A stretch of 64,000 nt of DNA from Arabidopsis thaliana (Eukaryota > Streptophyta > Magnoliopsida > Brassicales > Brassicaceae). The position numbers and the translations under genes were made by a program. The notes below the pieces were generated by a model, which ran no database searches, was not told the DNA's origin, and saw only the letters and a program-made list of their open reading frames with translations. Below, one piece after another: positions 11,804-22,924 of this stretch (the stretch's first letter is position 1; every line of letters begins with the position of its first letter). The stretch covers positions 15,475,443 through 15,539,442 of the forward strand of contig NC_003071.7 in NCBI RefSeq assembly GCF_000001735.4, read 5' to 3'.

Positions 11804-13472
11804 TCTCGAGTACCAACTTTGATTTAATCTCCATATATAGTCTCTCTCTTATCTCTTTCCTTGTCAAAACCAAATATGAATTATTAAAACTTTGTTTTGA
11901 GGAGTTTAAACGTGATTCACGAGTCCTCATGATCAAACTCTATATTTTGTTGAACTTGCAACTGTTACCGTGTTACGTAAAATCTTTACTGATCAAGAAA
12001 ACATTAAGCCTAACAAGACGATTTCTGTAGACAACCAACATTTCTATGGCCAATAAGCTTACATATATCTACCATGAAAAACATGTGATACAAAAAACTA
12101 TCGTATCATAACAATGTCGCATCATTTTCTACTTGTTTCATTTTTTCTCTTTTTTCACTGTCTATTCATTGAAAACTATTCAAAAAGTAGCTTTGAAATT
12201 GTCGTACAATAGAAAAAATGTTTGCTTATCCATCAGCTAGGTTCATCACTTGAATCGAATTTTGTAGCTAGGGTGCGCATAACCAAGAATATACACCTTC
12301 GTATTTGTAGACTTTATATTAATCTATCATATAACAATACTCTAATAATTGGCTTTATTAAAAAAGATCAGAATATTTGGTATGCTACCTTGTATTGTTC
12401 CCCTCAACCTCATTAGTGAATCCAAAATCCTATCAATAAACACAAATTAAAACACATGCACACATACTTTGTATCTTACCAATTAAATTCGAAAACAATT
12501 CCCACTTGCATTTCTTTAAGGTATTATTCTTTCTTTAAATTCTCTTTGTATACACTGAATTATGTAATTAAACAACCAATAGTTGATCAAAGACGTCCGA
12601 TTATATATATGTTATAATCATATCCAATCCACCACCACATCTATTATATATGTCGAGATAGGCCATTTTAATATAATATGGATCACAATAATAATTCAAA
12701 CTATTCTTAAATTTTATAATTCTCATTTCTCGACTCAATAATATTCTTCCATCGAAACTGGTCGTCAATCGTACCGGTAAGAGAGTCGTACGAAGATTGG
12801 GCTCCATATTTTGCTATAGCATTATTGGTACAGAAATTTATAATTAACTTGTCCGTCAAATTTTGTTTTCTTCTTCGACCGACGAATTAGAAAAAGAATC
12901 TTCACTGTTTAAATAATCTAGTACATATAGTATTAATGTACATGCATGATCATTATATATTTGTAGTTTGAATAGTCTGCATTATAAGGGAATGAAGAAA
13001 GATGGCGTTGGAATTTGAGTGGAGAGGAACTTGACAAAAGGTACGACATTGCCTCTCTGTAAAAGATGCTTATCATTGTGCTAAAATTTAATAATTCATT
13101 GAAACACTATTACATCGACTGATAAACTTTAGTGACAAGAACTAAATTACTAAGATAAATTTTTTTTGGACAAGTGCTATCATTGACTATTGGCTTCTAT
13201 TGCGATGAAAGTCTAATATGACAAATTCTGCAAAGTCATATACAAGAAGATAGCTACGGAAAGCTCAAACTCAAGCACAAGACTATTTCTAGTATTTTGG
13301 AATTCACATAGAGGAATAAAGTAACTCCTAGTAAAGACAAGAACTAGAGTTTGTGTAATGTTTTGAACTTTTGACATTTTGCATTGATCAATTTGCTTCT
13401 TCTTTTTTAGTACAAAATTGATATCCAAAGAAGGAAAGAGAGATATCAGCTGTGATAAGAAAGTTGGAACAA

Positions 13473-13731
13473 TGAATGATATATACACACTTGCGGTTGA
13501 GTGTTAGAGCCAATGTTTGGAGAAGTTTGTAAACATTAAACATTGGCTCTAAATTACACATTTACATTTATACTAGATCTTAAAATCAAAGGATAACCTA
13601 CCTTTTATTTAATTGATGAAATAAGGATTAAGGGGTATTTATAGCAAATGTAATGGTTCTGTACAATGAATGGATATATAAACACTTGTGGTTGTGAGTT
13701 AGAGCCAATGTTTTGGAGAAATTTGTGAATA
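13473..13731. repeat. direct duplication of about 60 bp, 193 bp apart
   Basis: 13473-13530 and 13666-13731 share the order aatgaatg, atatataaacacttg-like, gttagagccaatgttt, ggagaa, tttgt with small differences. The right copy abuts the stop codon of the minus-strand gene (13734-13736), so it is the start of that gene's 3'UTR. The left copy lies about 200 bp further into the flank. Confidence 0.7.
13504..13552. repeat. perfect 15-bp inverted repeat (hairpin), 19-nt loop
   Basis: The arm ttagagccaatgttt at 13504-13518 pairs exactly with aaacattggctctaa at 13538-13552, around a 19-nt spacer. The left arm belongs to the 60-bp direct duplication and the right arm is an additional inverted copy of the same word. 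If it is transcribed in the 3' flank of the minus-strand gene it would fold into a stable stem. No function is known. Confidence 0.8.
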
Positions 13732-13733
13732 TA

Positions 13734-14854
13734 TCACAAGAAATGCCATTGCCAATAAACTTTGTCTACGATGCCTCCACCGGTTCGAACTGCAAGGTGA
13801 AGCCTTTCTGCAGCCGGAGGAACCCCCCAGAGATATGGAACCGCAACTGTCATCGTTAGCTTCTCTTGTAAACCACTTGTGCTCTCTGTCTCTGTAGCAA
13901 CAATCTTTAAAACACACAGAGTACTGATTCAATTAGACAAAAAAATGTTAAGAGAGAAAGAAAGAGAGATTTCATGGTAAATACAAACCTCTCCACCGTG
14001 TTCTAAGACAGTATCTTCAACAACATCACTAAGCATCTCAACAGAACGACAGAATCCAAAGATACATAGTCTTCTTCCCATATCCAGTCCCTGACATTGT
14101 TTATACACAATGCACTGCATTATCATCTGTATGTTCAAGTTTAACAAACCAAAAAAGTAAGCGTTGCATACATTTGTCGCTGCGATGTCAAAGAGAGCTC
14201 CAAGACATAGACCTTGAGCAGGATCCATGTAAGCACTTTCATGAAACTTTTGATGTTTTTCTAGTGATCTAGATCTCCCATGTTTCTTCTGTCACAAAAC
14301 ATATATATGATTACATAAAAGAGTAACAACACCTCTCAATGAAATGAAATGAATTTTACATACATTAGATGATTTGATGCGGCGAGGAACCATATTGCCA
14401 CCAATCTGAACTAAGCCATCAGATGTGAAAAGTGTAATCCTTTCTTCAGGAACCCATTCAATCTCTGTACCAACAAAACAGAACATTGAATCAGAAACTC
14501 CATTTAGTCCAAATTTCATCTAGTGATCAAAAATGCCCCAAGTAAACCGGTTCCGGTTTAGTTACATAATTCAGATCACAGAGAGATCATCAACCTAGTT
14601 CGAATTTTCTAAACCAGTCATTGAAATTCAGATCACAGACGATTACCGTTGTTTGCATCGGACCAAGGGAAGAAGTTGAAAGCATCGTCATCGGAGAAGT
14701 TACCGTAATGTGATGCTTTAACCGCGAATCGTGATGGCCGAACGCGGGAAAGAAGAGATGAGAATCGAGCGGCGGAGGGATGAGATTGGCGAAAAGGAGA
14801 GATCGTGAGGTGAGAGGAGAAGGTAGAGAAGAGAAGCGTAGAAGTCTCTGCCAT
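13734..14854 (-). CDS. unknown protein with probable plastid transit peptide (At2g36895-type)
   Basis: Five exons (14854-14647, 14464-14364, 14288-14172, 14090-13989, 13904-13734) join to 699 nt and 232 residues with canonical introns; each junction keeps frame. The start MAETSTLLFST opens a Ser/Arg/Phe-rich, acid-poor region of about 50 residues (RQSHPSAARFSSLLSRVRPS), consistent with a chloroplast transit peptide. The mature part contains EIEWVPEERITLFTSDGLVQ, GGNMVPRRIKSS, a basic KKHGRSRSLEKHQKFH patch, DPAQGLCLGALFDIAATN, RRLCIFGFCRSVEMLSDVVE, and an end rich in aromatic and hydrophobic residues (VAVPYLWGVPPAAERLHLAV). No membrane span or catalytic motif stands out. I do not recognise a characterised family and assign no function. 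Exon structure and frame continuity make the gene itself secure. Confidence 0.85.
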
Positions 14855-16172
14855 AACCACAAAGACAGAAACAGAATCACAGAAACAGAGAGATGCGTGA
14901 GGCGGTGGTGGAAGAAGAAGGAGAAGGACAAAACGTGAGCGAGTCTACGCCACATGCTTTTTAACGCCGATGCTGCCACGTGCCCCGACTTTTGTTTTTC
15001 TTTTCTTTCTTTATCTTAAGACAAAACTAAACAAACGGAACTGAATATGGTTAATGTCTTAATGTAGAACAAAGTGTATAACATGTCATATTTTTGTAAA
15101 ACAATGTGCTATTTTTACTATATGCGTATATGTATGAGAATAGTAAAGAAAATAGATATCAAAGTATTCATCATGTTATATGCGATTTAAAAATTTCAAC
15201 AAACGCTGAATTTCAGGTGTACGAATCACTCACTCATTGTCATTGGTATCAAACCAACTAATTCTAGACATTCTCCACAGGCTTGCATTACAACAAGATT
15301 TCTACGTTCACAGACTATTTTCACTGAAATAGGAGCTTCTAGGGCTTAGCTCTTTTGCTGAAAGATTGTTCTCAACGTGATCATACGTTCACAGACTTAT
15401 GAAGAACTTGGATCTGATTGTGTGGAAATTGGAATTTCTTCCTTCAGGAGGTGATCTTGGAATATCAAATCACCAGACATAGAAGAGACACAATACTCAC
15501 TGACCCTTGGGGTTGAGGTTTCTCTCCTCATCTTTGTCTACTCTGCTGAAAGATTGATGTCGGCAGTAGATGCATTAGCAGGATCACTTTTACCTTCGGA
15601 AAGGAGTCATCTCTTCTCATTTGACCTCTTTTGACTCAAAATTCCATGCTTAGGCTTATCTGGATAGTGAGGAACCAGACTTTCAAGACTTGTTTAAGGA
15701 TTCAGAGAATAAGAGATATAACGAGGTTGTGGTTGGACATGTTAAGGTGCAGACCCCTTCTCATCAATATAGCCTACGCTTGTCATATATCTGAGCAAGT
15801 CCTGTGAAGAGCAATTGCTGTCCTAAAAAAGGCTAATGATGACAAGAAACTCATCAATCACCTTCCTAAATGCCAAATCCAGCTCTAGTGAGATTCACAT
15901 CTCCTCCTAGTTTTATTTGGGGTTTGGTTTAGTTTTCTATCCAGGATTTACGAGTTTCTTGGACTTTCTAAGATTTAGGAGACATGGTAATAACCAAACT
16001 ACCTAACATAGTAAAAGTCACTTTGATTCAGCTTTAGTTTTAGTTTGTATTCAATGCAAAGGAAACTATTTTTACAATCACAACTTGATGAGCTAAGATC
16101 AGATGCCAAAAATGTCTTGTAACAGGGCATAAACAACCATCTGTGCAACTAAGCCGTTTGATTTTCTTCGGC
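14855..16172. other. intergenic with a degenerate coding-like block
   Basis: Right of the minus-strand gene is its leader, then AT-rich DNA to about 15.2 kb. From about 15.35 to 15.90 kb the composition turns GC-richer and gene-like on the plus strand, with protein-like pieces in changing frames, each soon broken by stops (see findings). The last part probably includes the MEMB11 3'UTR (minus). No intact gene is present. Confidence 0.5.
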
Positions 16173-17145
16173 TTAGCGTGTCCATCTTATGAACAGATAT
16201 AATATGACAAGTGTTGCGATCATACCGGCATATTTGATCCAAGTATCAACACGATTGCGCCTCTCAATGAGCCTCAGTACCGAATTGGAGAGCCCTACTG
16301 TGTTCAGAACATCCAAAGCTTTACGCTGTGCACTCTGAGAAACCAAAAACCCCAATGTCAGAAAACGTTAATGGCACCAAAACAAAATTCACAAGAATTT
16401 TACCTTCAAACGATCCCTTTGTTCAGCATATTTGGAGAGGATAGCAACACCACTAGAAAACGACTCTTCAAGCATTCTCTTTGAGTTCTTCACAGAGCTC
16501 ATAGCTTGAGCTTCCTCATCAAATATCTGCAAAATGTGAGCTCCTTCTCCACTCGCTCTACCTAGCAAATCCGCTCTCTCTTTAGCTTCCAACATCTTCC
16601 TCTGATTCCTCGACATGTATTTCTCCAGACTTAGATTCAAATACTCAGCTTCTTCTCCAACTTGTTCAGTCTTTCTGCAACAAAACTCCCAAACTTGCTT
16701 ATGATTTCAACACAAGAGTATACAAGAATTGCAACAAACTACTCTTAACGTTTAAGAAGCACTACTTCAGAGATTCTCAAACCATTCATAGATCATCCAA
16801 ATTTGCTTGCGATTTCAACACAGAGTAGTACATAGAAGAATTGCAAGAAACTACTCTAACGTGATTCAGAAACTACTCTTGAGAGGAATGAAATTAGAAC
16901 CTTCTCCAGAGATCGCGCTGAGATTTAACAGGAATTGAGCGCCAGAGAGTATCCATGTTAGAGCAGAGAGATCGGACCTCAGTAATATCTCGTTTCACGG
17001 AGGAGGCTAGATCGGGAGAATCCATAGAAGATGATTCGAACCTCTCTAACCTCTCGATTCCGTCGCGAGCCTTGAGTAGAATCCTTTTCGCACTACTATA
17101 TACATCCGATAAGGATCCGCCTCCTTCGACGATACCAGACGCCAT
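16173..17145 (-). CDS. MEMB11: membrin, Golgi Qb-SNARE MEMB11
   Basis: Three exons (17145-16901, 16674-16404, 16334-16173) give 678 nt and 225 residues, the expected membrin length. The N-terminal region (SLSDVYSSAKRILLKARDGI) is helical. The SNARE-motif region lies around residues 125-190 with heptad-spaced hydrophobics (ILQIFDEEAQAMSSVKNSKR, LDVLNTVGLSNSVLRLIERR). A single C-terminal membrane anchor YAGMIATLVILYLFIRW ends two residues before the stop, typical of a tail-anchored SNARE. The protein takes part in membrane fusion between the ER and cis-Golgi as the Qb helix of a four-helix SNARE complex. Called MEMB11 (AT2G36900) rather than the paralogue MEMB12 by recall and neighbours. Three TGGGCC/T elements sit just upstream. 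Confidence 0.93.
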
Positions 17146-17419
17146 TGTATCTCTCAGATCAGGACTTCTCGTTACCGAAGCGTCTCTGAATCAGATATAT
17201 TCGTATACAATGAGTAATATAACAAAACAAGTGTGGAGAGGAACAAAAGAGCGGATCGAAATTCAAAATCACCTGAGCAAGAGAGAGCAGACGAGAGACT
17301 TGTGGCGCCGTCCTGGAATTAGCCGCAGGATAAATCGCAATCGGAGATGTTACGACGAGAAAAGATCGAGATTTAATCGGAGTTAGAGGAAACAAGAAAA
17401 AGCGCTAAATGCTTCGTTA

Positions 17420-17464
17420 GGCCCATATCGAAATGTTTTATGGGCCTGAAGGTTAAGTTGGGCC
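17420..17464. promoter_or_regulatory. cluster of three site II (TGGGCY) elements upstream of MEMB11
   Basis: ggccca (17420-17425, the minus-strand form of tgggcc), tgggcc (17441-17446) and tgggcc (17459-17464) lie within 45 bp, 275-320 bp upstream of the MEMB11 start codon. Site II elements are TCP-factor targets common in promoters of housekeeping and growth-linked Arabidopsis genes. Regulation is inferred from the motif and its clustering. Confidence 0.5.
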
Positions 17465-19532
17465 AACACAGGCTTACAAATTGATCTCTATACTTATTTC
17501 TCTAATCAACGAGAGTTTTGTGAAGCATTTTTTTTGTGTGAAGATGATGTGGAATCCACACCTCCACTATTTTCTCCTTTACTTTTTCTTTGAAAAATAT
17601 TAACCAACTTTTCGTTTTAGTCTAAAAGACTATGTTACATTTTTCGCATATTAACGTAGTGGAAGGTTGGAGAATCCTATTAATTTGTGTACCAACAAGG
17701 GGACAAACTGAAATTCACTATTCTACAAGCTCAAGAATATTTTTCTGATAGAGTAGCTTTAGTGCATCATGCCGGTATTAATATATAAAACCTATACTAT
17801 TCAGATATATTTTTTAAATTACGTTCTTATTAGTGTAATATTGTAAATGTCATTATCATTTGACGAAAAAAAGGAACACCTAGGTAGATAGATATATATT
17901 ACCAACTCCTCTTGGTTTAAAATACAAAGCGACACATCTTTAGTTATAAAACAAACTCGTAATAATACGATATTGTTGTTCTTGTAATAGTGGTGGAAAA
18001 CATTGCAGTAGCTAAAAGTTGCCGATAGATGTTTCGTTTCATTTTCGTCATCGTCAAATTATAACTAAATGTTTGAACGTAGGAAGAGACTGGAGGTTGG
18101 CGGTAAGTAATAGTCTAATAGATTGAGTTCACTAATCTCTAGTGTTATTCTTGTGAACACTTACTTACGTGAAATGTATGAAATAAACTTTGAAGTTTCA
18201 ACGATTCACGTGTACCCTTGTTTACATGAAAGATATGTGATAAATTTCAATGATTCATTTTGTGTGAAACTTCAATTGTCACTAGTTAGGTACAAGGTTG
18301 TTTCATAAGAATAGTAAGATTGGAAATTTAGTGGTCCAAGATGTTTCCTATTATTGAGTGGACTTCCCCCGTACATCTTTTTTTGCACTTCTCTTTTTTT
18401 TTTTTTGCATATTTGATTAGGTTTTCGTTTTAATTAGGTTGTCTTTGATTTTTGTTCATTGTATCTTTCCTATGACTTATATCACACAACAACGCCCCAG
18501 TCCCACCACATTTCACAATCACAAAAGTCATATTCACATGCATGTGCGGATCGATATTTTACATACAGTCAATCATAAAGTTCTCACAAATCCAGGTAGA
18601 ACAAAATATTCTTCAAAATTAGCTGAGCACAAAACTTGTTTCACTTTCTTTCCTTTTTCTTTTTAGGCAAACAAACTTGTTACATTACTTGTTTTTTTAC
18701 TTAGTGTATGTATACAGTCTACTTTTGAAAGGACACTTAAGTGAAATTAGGCAAATTAAATGTTTCTAAAGTTTCGTTATATAACTGAAGTGATGTTTAA
18801 ACAATCTCTACTTAAAATGCATGTATGAGATTTAAAACAATCATGAATTATAAGCATGATACATGTAGGTACAAAGTTATCTGAAAAAATGAAAAGGAAA
18901 TCGTATTTGGATAAGTTCGAGTTCGACCAATCAATCAGTAAAGGAAACAAATTCAGATATGGACATATACATATGTCTTCACCAAAAGCAATAAGGTCGT
19001 TTCATACACTTTCTAGGCATTTGCTAGATGTCACGGATACGTGAATGAGATGGACCCTTGAAACTCTAGCTACTACCATATTTCATTTGTTTTATTTAGT
19101 TTCAATAATAATTTAAGAGGTACAAAAATGATAGAATAGAAAGGAAAAAAAAGTTTGGGAAAGTAGTAAGATAACGGAAGAGGATTAGTGCACACATGCT
19201 TTCCATTTTCCAAAGAGCTAACGTTTGTTTCTCTATCATATCCAAGTTTTCAATGCTTCTGGATTAACATTATTGCGTTTCATATGGTCATAGCGATGAT
19301 TTAAGAAGGAGCTAATCACTAATCAAATGTCTAAAAGATGGGAGGATATTGATCCTAATTCCTACAAATCCGAACCACCTGTATCATTGAAAAAGTTTAT
19401 ACAAGTTTTGAATGATGAGCTAGTCTTCATTTAATTAACAACATGCATTGAGTAAACCTCGAATTAAATTTTGAAAACATGTAAAAGTGTTGGGTGTACG
19501 TATTTTGGAAATAAATCTAGTTGTGCGTAAGT

Positions 19533-19543
19533 TGGCTGAGTGG
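19533..19543 (+). other. isolated tRNA box-A-like word (Leu/Ser type)
   Basis: tggctgagtgg matches the RNA polymerase III box A consensus TRGCNNAGYNGG and continues tctaa as in Leu-tRNAs. No box B (GGTTCGANNCC) follows within tRNA distance and no acceptor stem pairs. It is therefore at most a tRNA or SINE fragment. Confidence 0.3.
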
Positions 19544-22500
19544 TCTAATAAATGGATAAAATCATAAAAGCATCAACAAACAAACAAAAAATGACATCTC
19601 ATGACCGTACAATCATACAATTAGGGTTAACGTGCAAATATAAAGCTTTCACAAAAAGAAAAAAGATATAATTCTTGATTGGAAAGAAAATTCATGAAAA
19701 TAAAAAATTTCAAAAAATTTATAATGTATATTGAAAATAATTGACATCGAGCAAGCTAACATTTAGAGAAAAAAATGAATAGACTTTTTTTTAGTGCAAA
19801 AAAGAAAGAGAAAAAGTCATTATGAAATGAATTAGAGTGATTGGATGCAACACAGTGGCAATGGAGAAAAATGATATATAATAAAGAAATAATAACAAGA
19901 TATTCTTAGATGATTTATCGTTTATTTAAATAGTATAGCAGGTGGAAGATGGAAATATGGAATAAGAACTGTTAAGGTTTCAGAGAGATATACAATATCG
20001 GTTTAGAGGATCAGATGACATCGTAAGTTAATCTGAACCTAGGTGGGAAAGCTGAGAAATAGAGAATTAAAAATTTAGAGAAAAGGGATTAAAGCAAAGT
20101 GGTGACACATATGAACAAGCCAAACACAGATTAATTTAGAACTAACATGCTCACACATGCCTCTCCACCCGCCAATATGTGAGTGTAACTATTTCATGAA
20201 AATTAATTATATTATTTTTATTGAATGCACTCTTAAAAGGACTGTCTTATAGTTCTCTAAAACTATATATGTACGAAACCTGACAAATAAAGATGGGAGA
20301 TTCACAACACCAAGATTCCTTAACCTTTACAATAATTGAAACAGTCGTGAAGGCACTTGCGAAATTTCCAGCCCACTCATATGGCATATAACTAATTATT
20401 AGATTAAAATTCAAAAACTATTAGCCAATTATTAAGACAAAAAGCATAATATTAAATTACAAAGTAAATATTAATCTAAAAAGTGACTAGAAAATTTGCA
20501 TATAAACAAAGACGACGAACATAAAGAGAAAAAAACGAAGGAAGGGCACGTGTGGAGAGTTTTGCAGTGATTTTTCTTCAGTTTTGGTGGAAAACATCAA
20601 ACTAGACTTCTTATTTCTCTTTTGCTCAAAAAAAAAAAAAATATTTATCAATTATTTTGCTGTAATTGATAGGTTTCCCTTTAGTTTATGCATAAGTTTA
20701 TCTATATTTGATCGACTCACTATTAATAATTTAGCTCATATCATTTTTTTCTTAAACAGTTAATTTAGTTTCTTTAATAAATTTGTTTTCATCATAAATT
20801 TCGTTTTGAAAAAGAAAATAAAAACAGAACTTATACTGAAAAGAATAATGATGAAAACTATATTTCCAACCTCTTTATTAATCACCAGATACGAGTTAAT
20901 CCAGTTTCTTAAATATTGCCAACCGATAAATATATACTCTTTTATAAAATTTGTTAGCATTAGGAATTTGAAAACTATGGTTATATATGTGTGTATAAAA
21001 ATAACAAATGGTGTTTTTGGGTTGTCCTGGACTCCAGAAAAAATTATGGGCCAAATGTTTGTAACTCCTACGGTTTATAATATAAAACATATAAATAATT
21101 TAATTTTTCGTAATTAAAATGAATGTTCAGACTCATCGATTGCACATAGTAAATTTTGAAAATGGAAGTCATACCTGTTTTTAGTGCAATAATTAAGATT
21201 GAACCCCATAGATAAATTATGTTAATTCCATTATATATGGTATTATCAGTTTTGCAAATGCTTTCCATGCATAAGCTGGCGAATCAATGTTCATTTGTCG
21301 TCATATTGCTTTATTTTATTCCCTTCATAATTAACTTTTATGGGGATTATTCCACTAAAATCAAAAATCTCAGTGCCGTTACAAAAGTTAGACATTGGTT
21401 TTTTTTTTTTTTTAAACAATAAAAAATCTCAGTAGATGGGATTCGCCACTCGTGAATATCCCTCACACGTTCTAGCTAGTCATATAGGTTGCTGCTAAGG
21501 CGAGGCTGTCTCCATTGTACCATCTCGAAAGGAAACAATGCAATACCTCAACATCGACAGAGTCCATAATGCAATCCATGAAATAATTTCATAATATATA
21601 GTAACAAAAATATTAACTATTTCCTTACATGCGAAAACGTAGACGAACAATAACCAAATAACTAACAAACGTGACTATGCCTAAATTTAGAAGCTTTATT
21701 GCGAGTTAAACTTTAATAACGATATGACATGAGAAAATTGAATTATTTTATAATAACATCATTATTTTTCCACACTGTCTGTCCTTGTTATCGGATCGAC
21801 AAAGCAATGTGAGTTCTCCTATCTCATTGTTCAGATTTCAAGTAAAAAGTTTGGATCTAATTTGACTGAGTCAATAATCGTAGAGTTTCTTGTTAATGAG
21901 ATAATTGAAGTTTTTACTTCAGATTCGCGTAATTTCAAAATGTTTTTTATTAAAGTTTTCCTCTAAGAAAGTCAAAAGGAATAAATGTGTAAACAGCAAA
22001 ATCAATGAATGCGACTTTTGATAGATTTAATTGTTAATTTGCTAGTCCTCGAAACATTAAAACAGTGTAAGAAAATGTCTTCTACTTCTTTGCCAACAGA
22101 AAATTTTAATCAACTAATCTTCATCTCATTTATTCTATTAAATTATCAATTTTTAAAACTTTGATGGATGTGATTATCTGGAATCATTTGACTAATGAAG
22201 AATGCGTTGACTTCATGAATCTTAGTTTTTTTCTGCCTCAAAATAGTAGTAATTCTAAGTTTCTAACCATACGAACTTCAGTTTCAACCAAAAAAAAAAA
22301 GCTATTAAAACCAATTAAGTACATAATTAAACAATTGATTAACCCTAAATTAATGAAAAATGTCATCAAGAGAGTTAAGGAAATTCGGGCATAATGAGTG
22401 TCACGTCCACCACTTTTCAATAGAGGTACTTGAGTGGGCATTCGAGTATTTTTGTTTTGTCTCTAATTCAAATTCTACAAAAACAAATACCACTCACACT

Positions 22501-22872
22501 CATGTATGTGTTGGTGTATATATCCAAGAGTGTGTGATATGCGTCTTCTTTTTGTTCTGTGTCACCGATCTTATTAATATAAAGATACCGAAAATTATAT
22601 ATAATCCCTTTGTTTGGGGAGGGAATTTGGACCACATAACTTTATATTATCATATACTTAGTTGTTAATAATTTACTTTAATAATAGCTTTCCTGAATAG
22701 AGACTATGCAGGAGCACATGATCTCTGATTACTAAGATAAAATATGATTAGAATTGATGAATGACCTTCAATTTGACTAATATGTTGCTGTAATATCGAG
22801 TTTGCTATGAAGAAGGAACTGGAGCTTGAATTCGCGAACCACAATTAAGGCATGGCTAATAATATTGGAGTA

Positions 22873-22924
22873 GTTAGTTCTTTGGTTTGTTGAACAAAAA
22901 AAAAATACGTTAGTTCTTTGGTTT
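22873..22924. repeat. 16-bp direct repeat flanking a 20-nt A-rich insert
   Basis: gttagttctttggttt occurs at 22873-22888 and again, identically, at 22909-22924. Between them is gttgaac, ten A residues, then tac. This is the layout of a target-site duplication around a very short retroposed tail; slippage or filler DNA from break repair would also explain it. Confidence 0.7.

Larger units (their letters stand above)
11804..13733. other. intergenic between RAX2 and the next minus-strand gene
   Basis: This holds the 3'UTRs of two convergent genes and about 1.3 kb of AT-rich sequence with no coding frame of character. The right part contains a perfect hairpin (13504-13552) and a duplicated segment (13473-13530 and 13666-13731), listed separately. 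Confidence 0.5.

Noticed and set aside
13785..13800. ccggttcgaac word resembling an RNA polymerase III box B
   Set aside because: It lies inside exon 5 of the minus-strand gene (coding for RTGGG) and there is no box A or tRNA fold around it.
20806..21117. 103-residue plus-strand frame in the gene desert
   Set aside because: Ile/Lys/Asn/Phe-rich AT drift with no splice partner or motif; overlapping frames of similar length exist on the other strand.
21363..21433. aaaaatctcagt repeated at 21363 and 21422 around a T-rich insert
   Set aside because: Similar to the A-tract insertions, but the T run is at the wrong end of the insert for either retroposition polarity and the repeat is partly low complexity, so I did not list it as a footprint.
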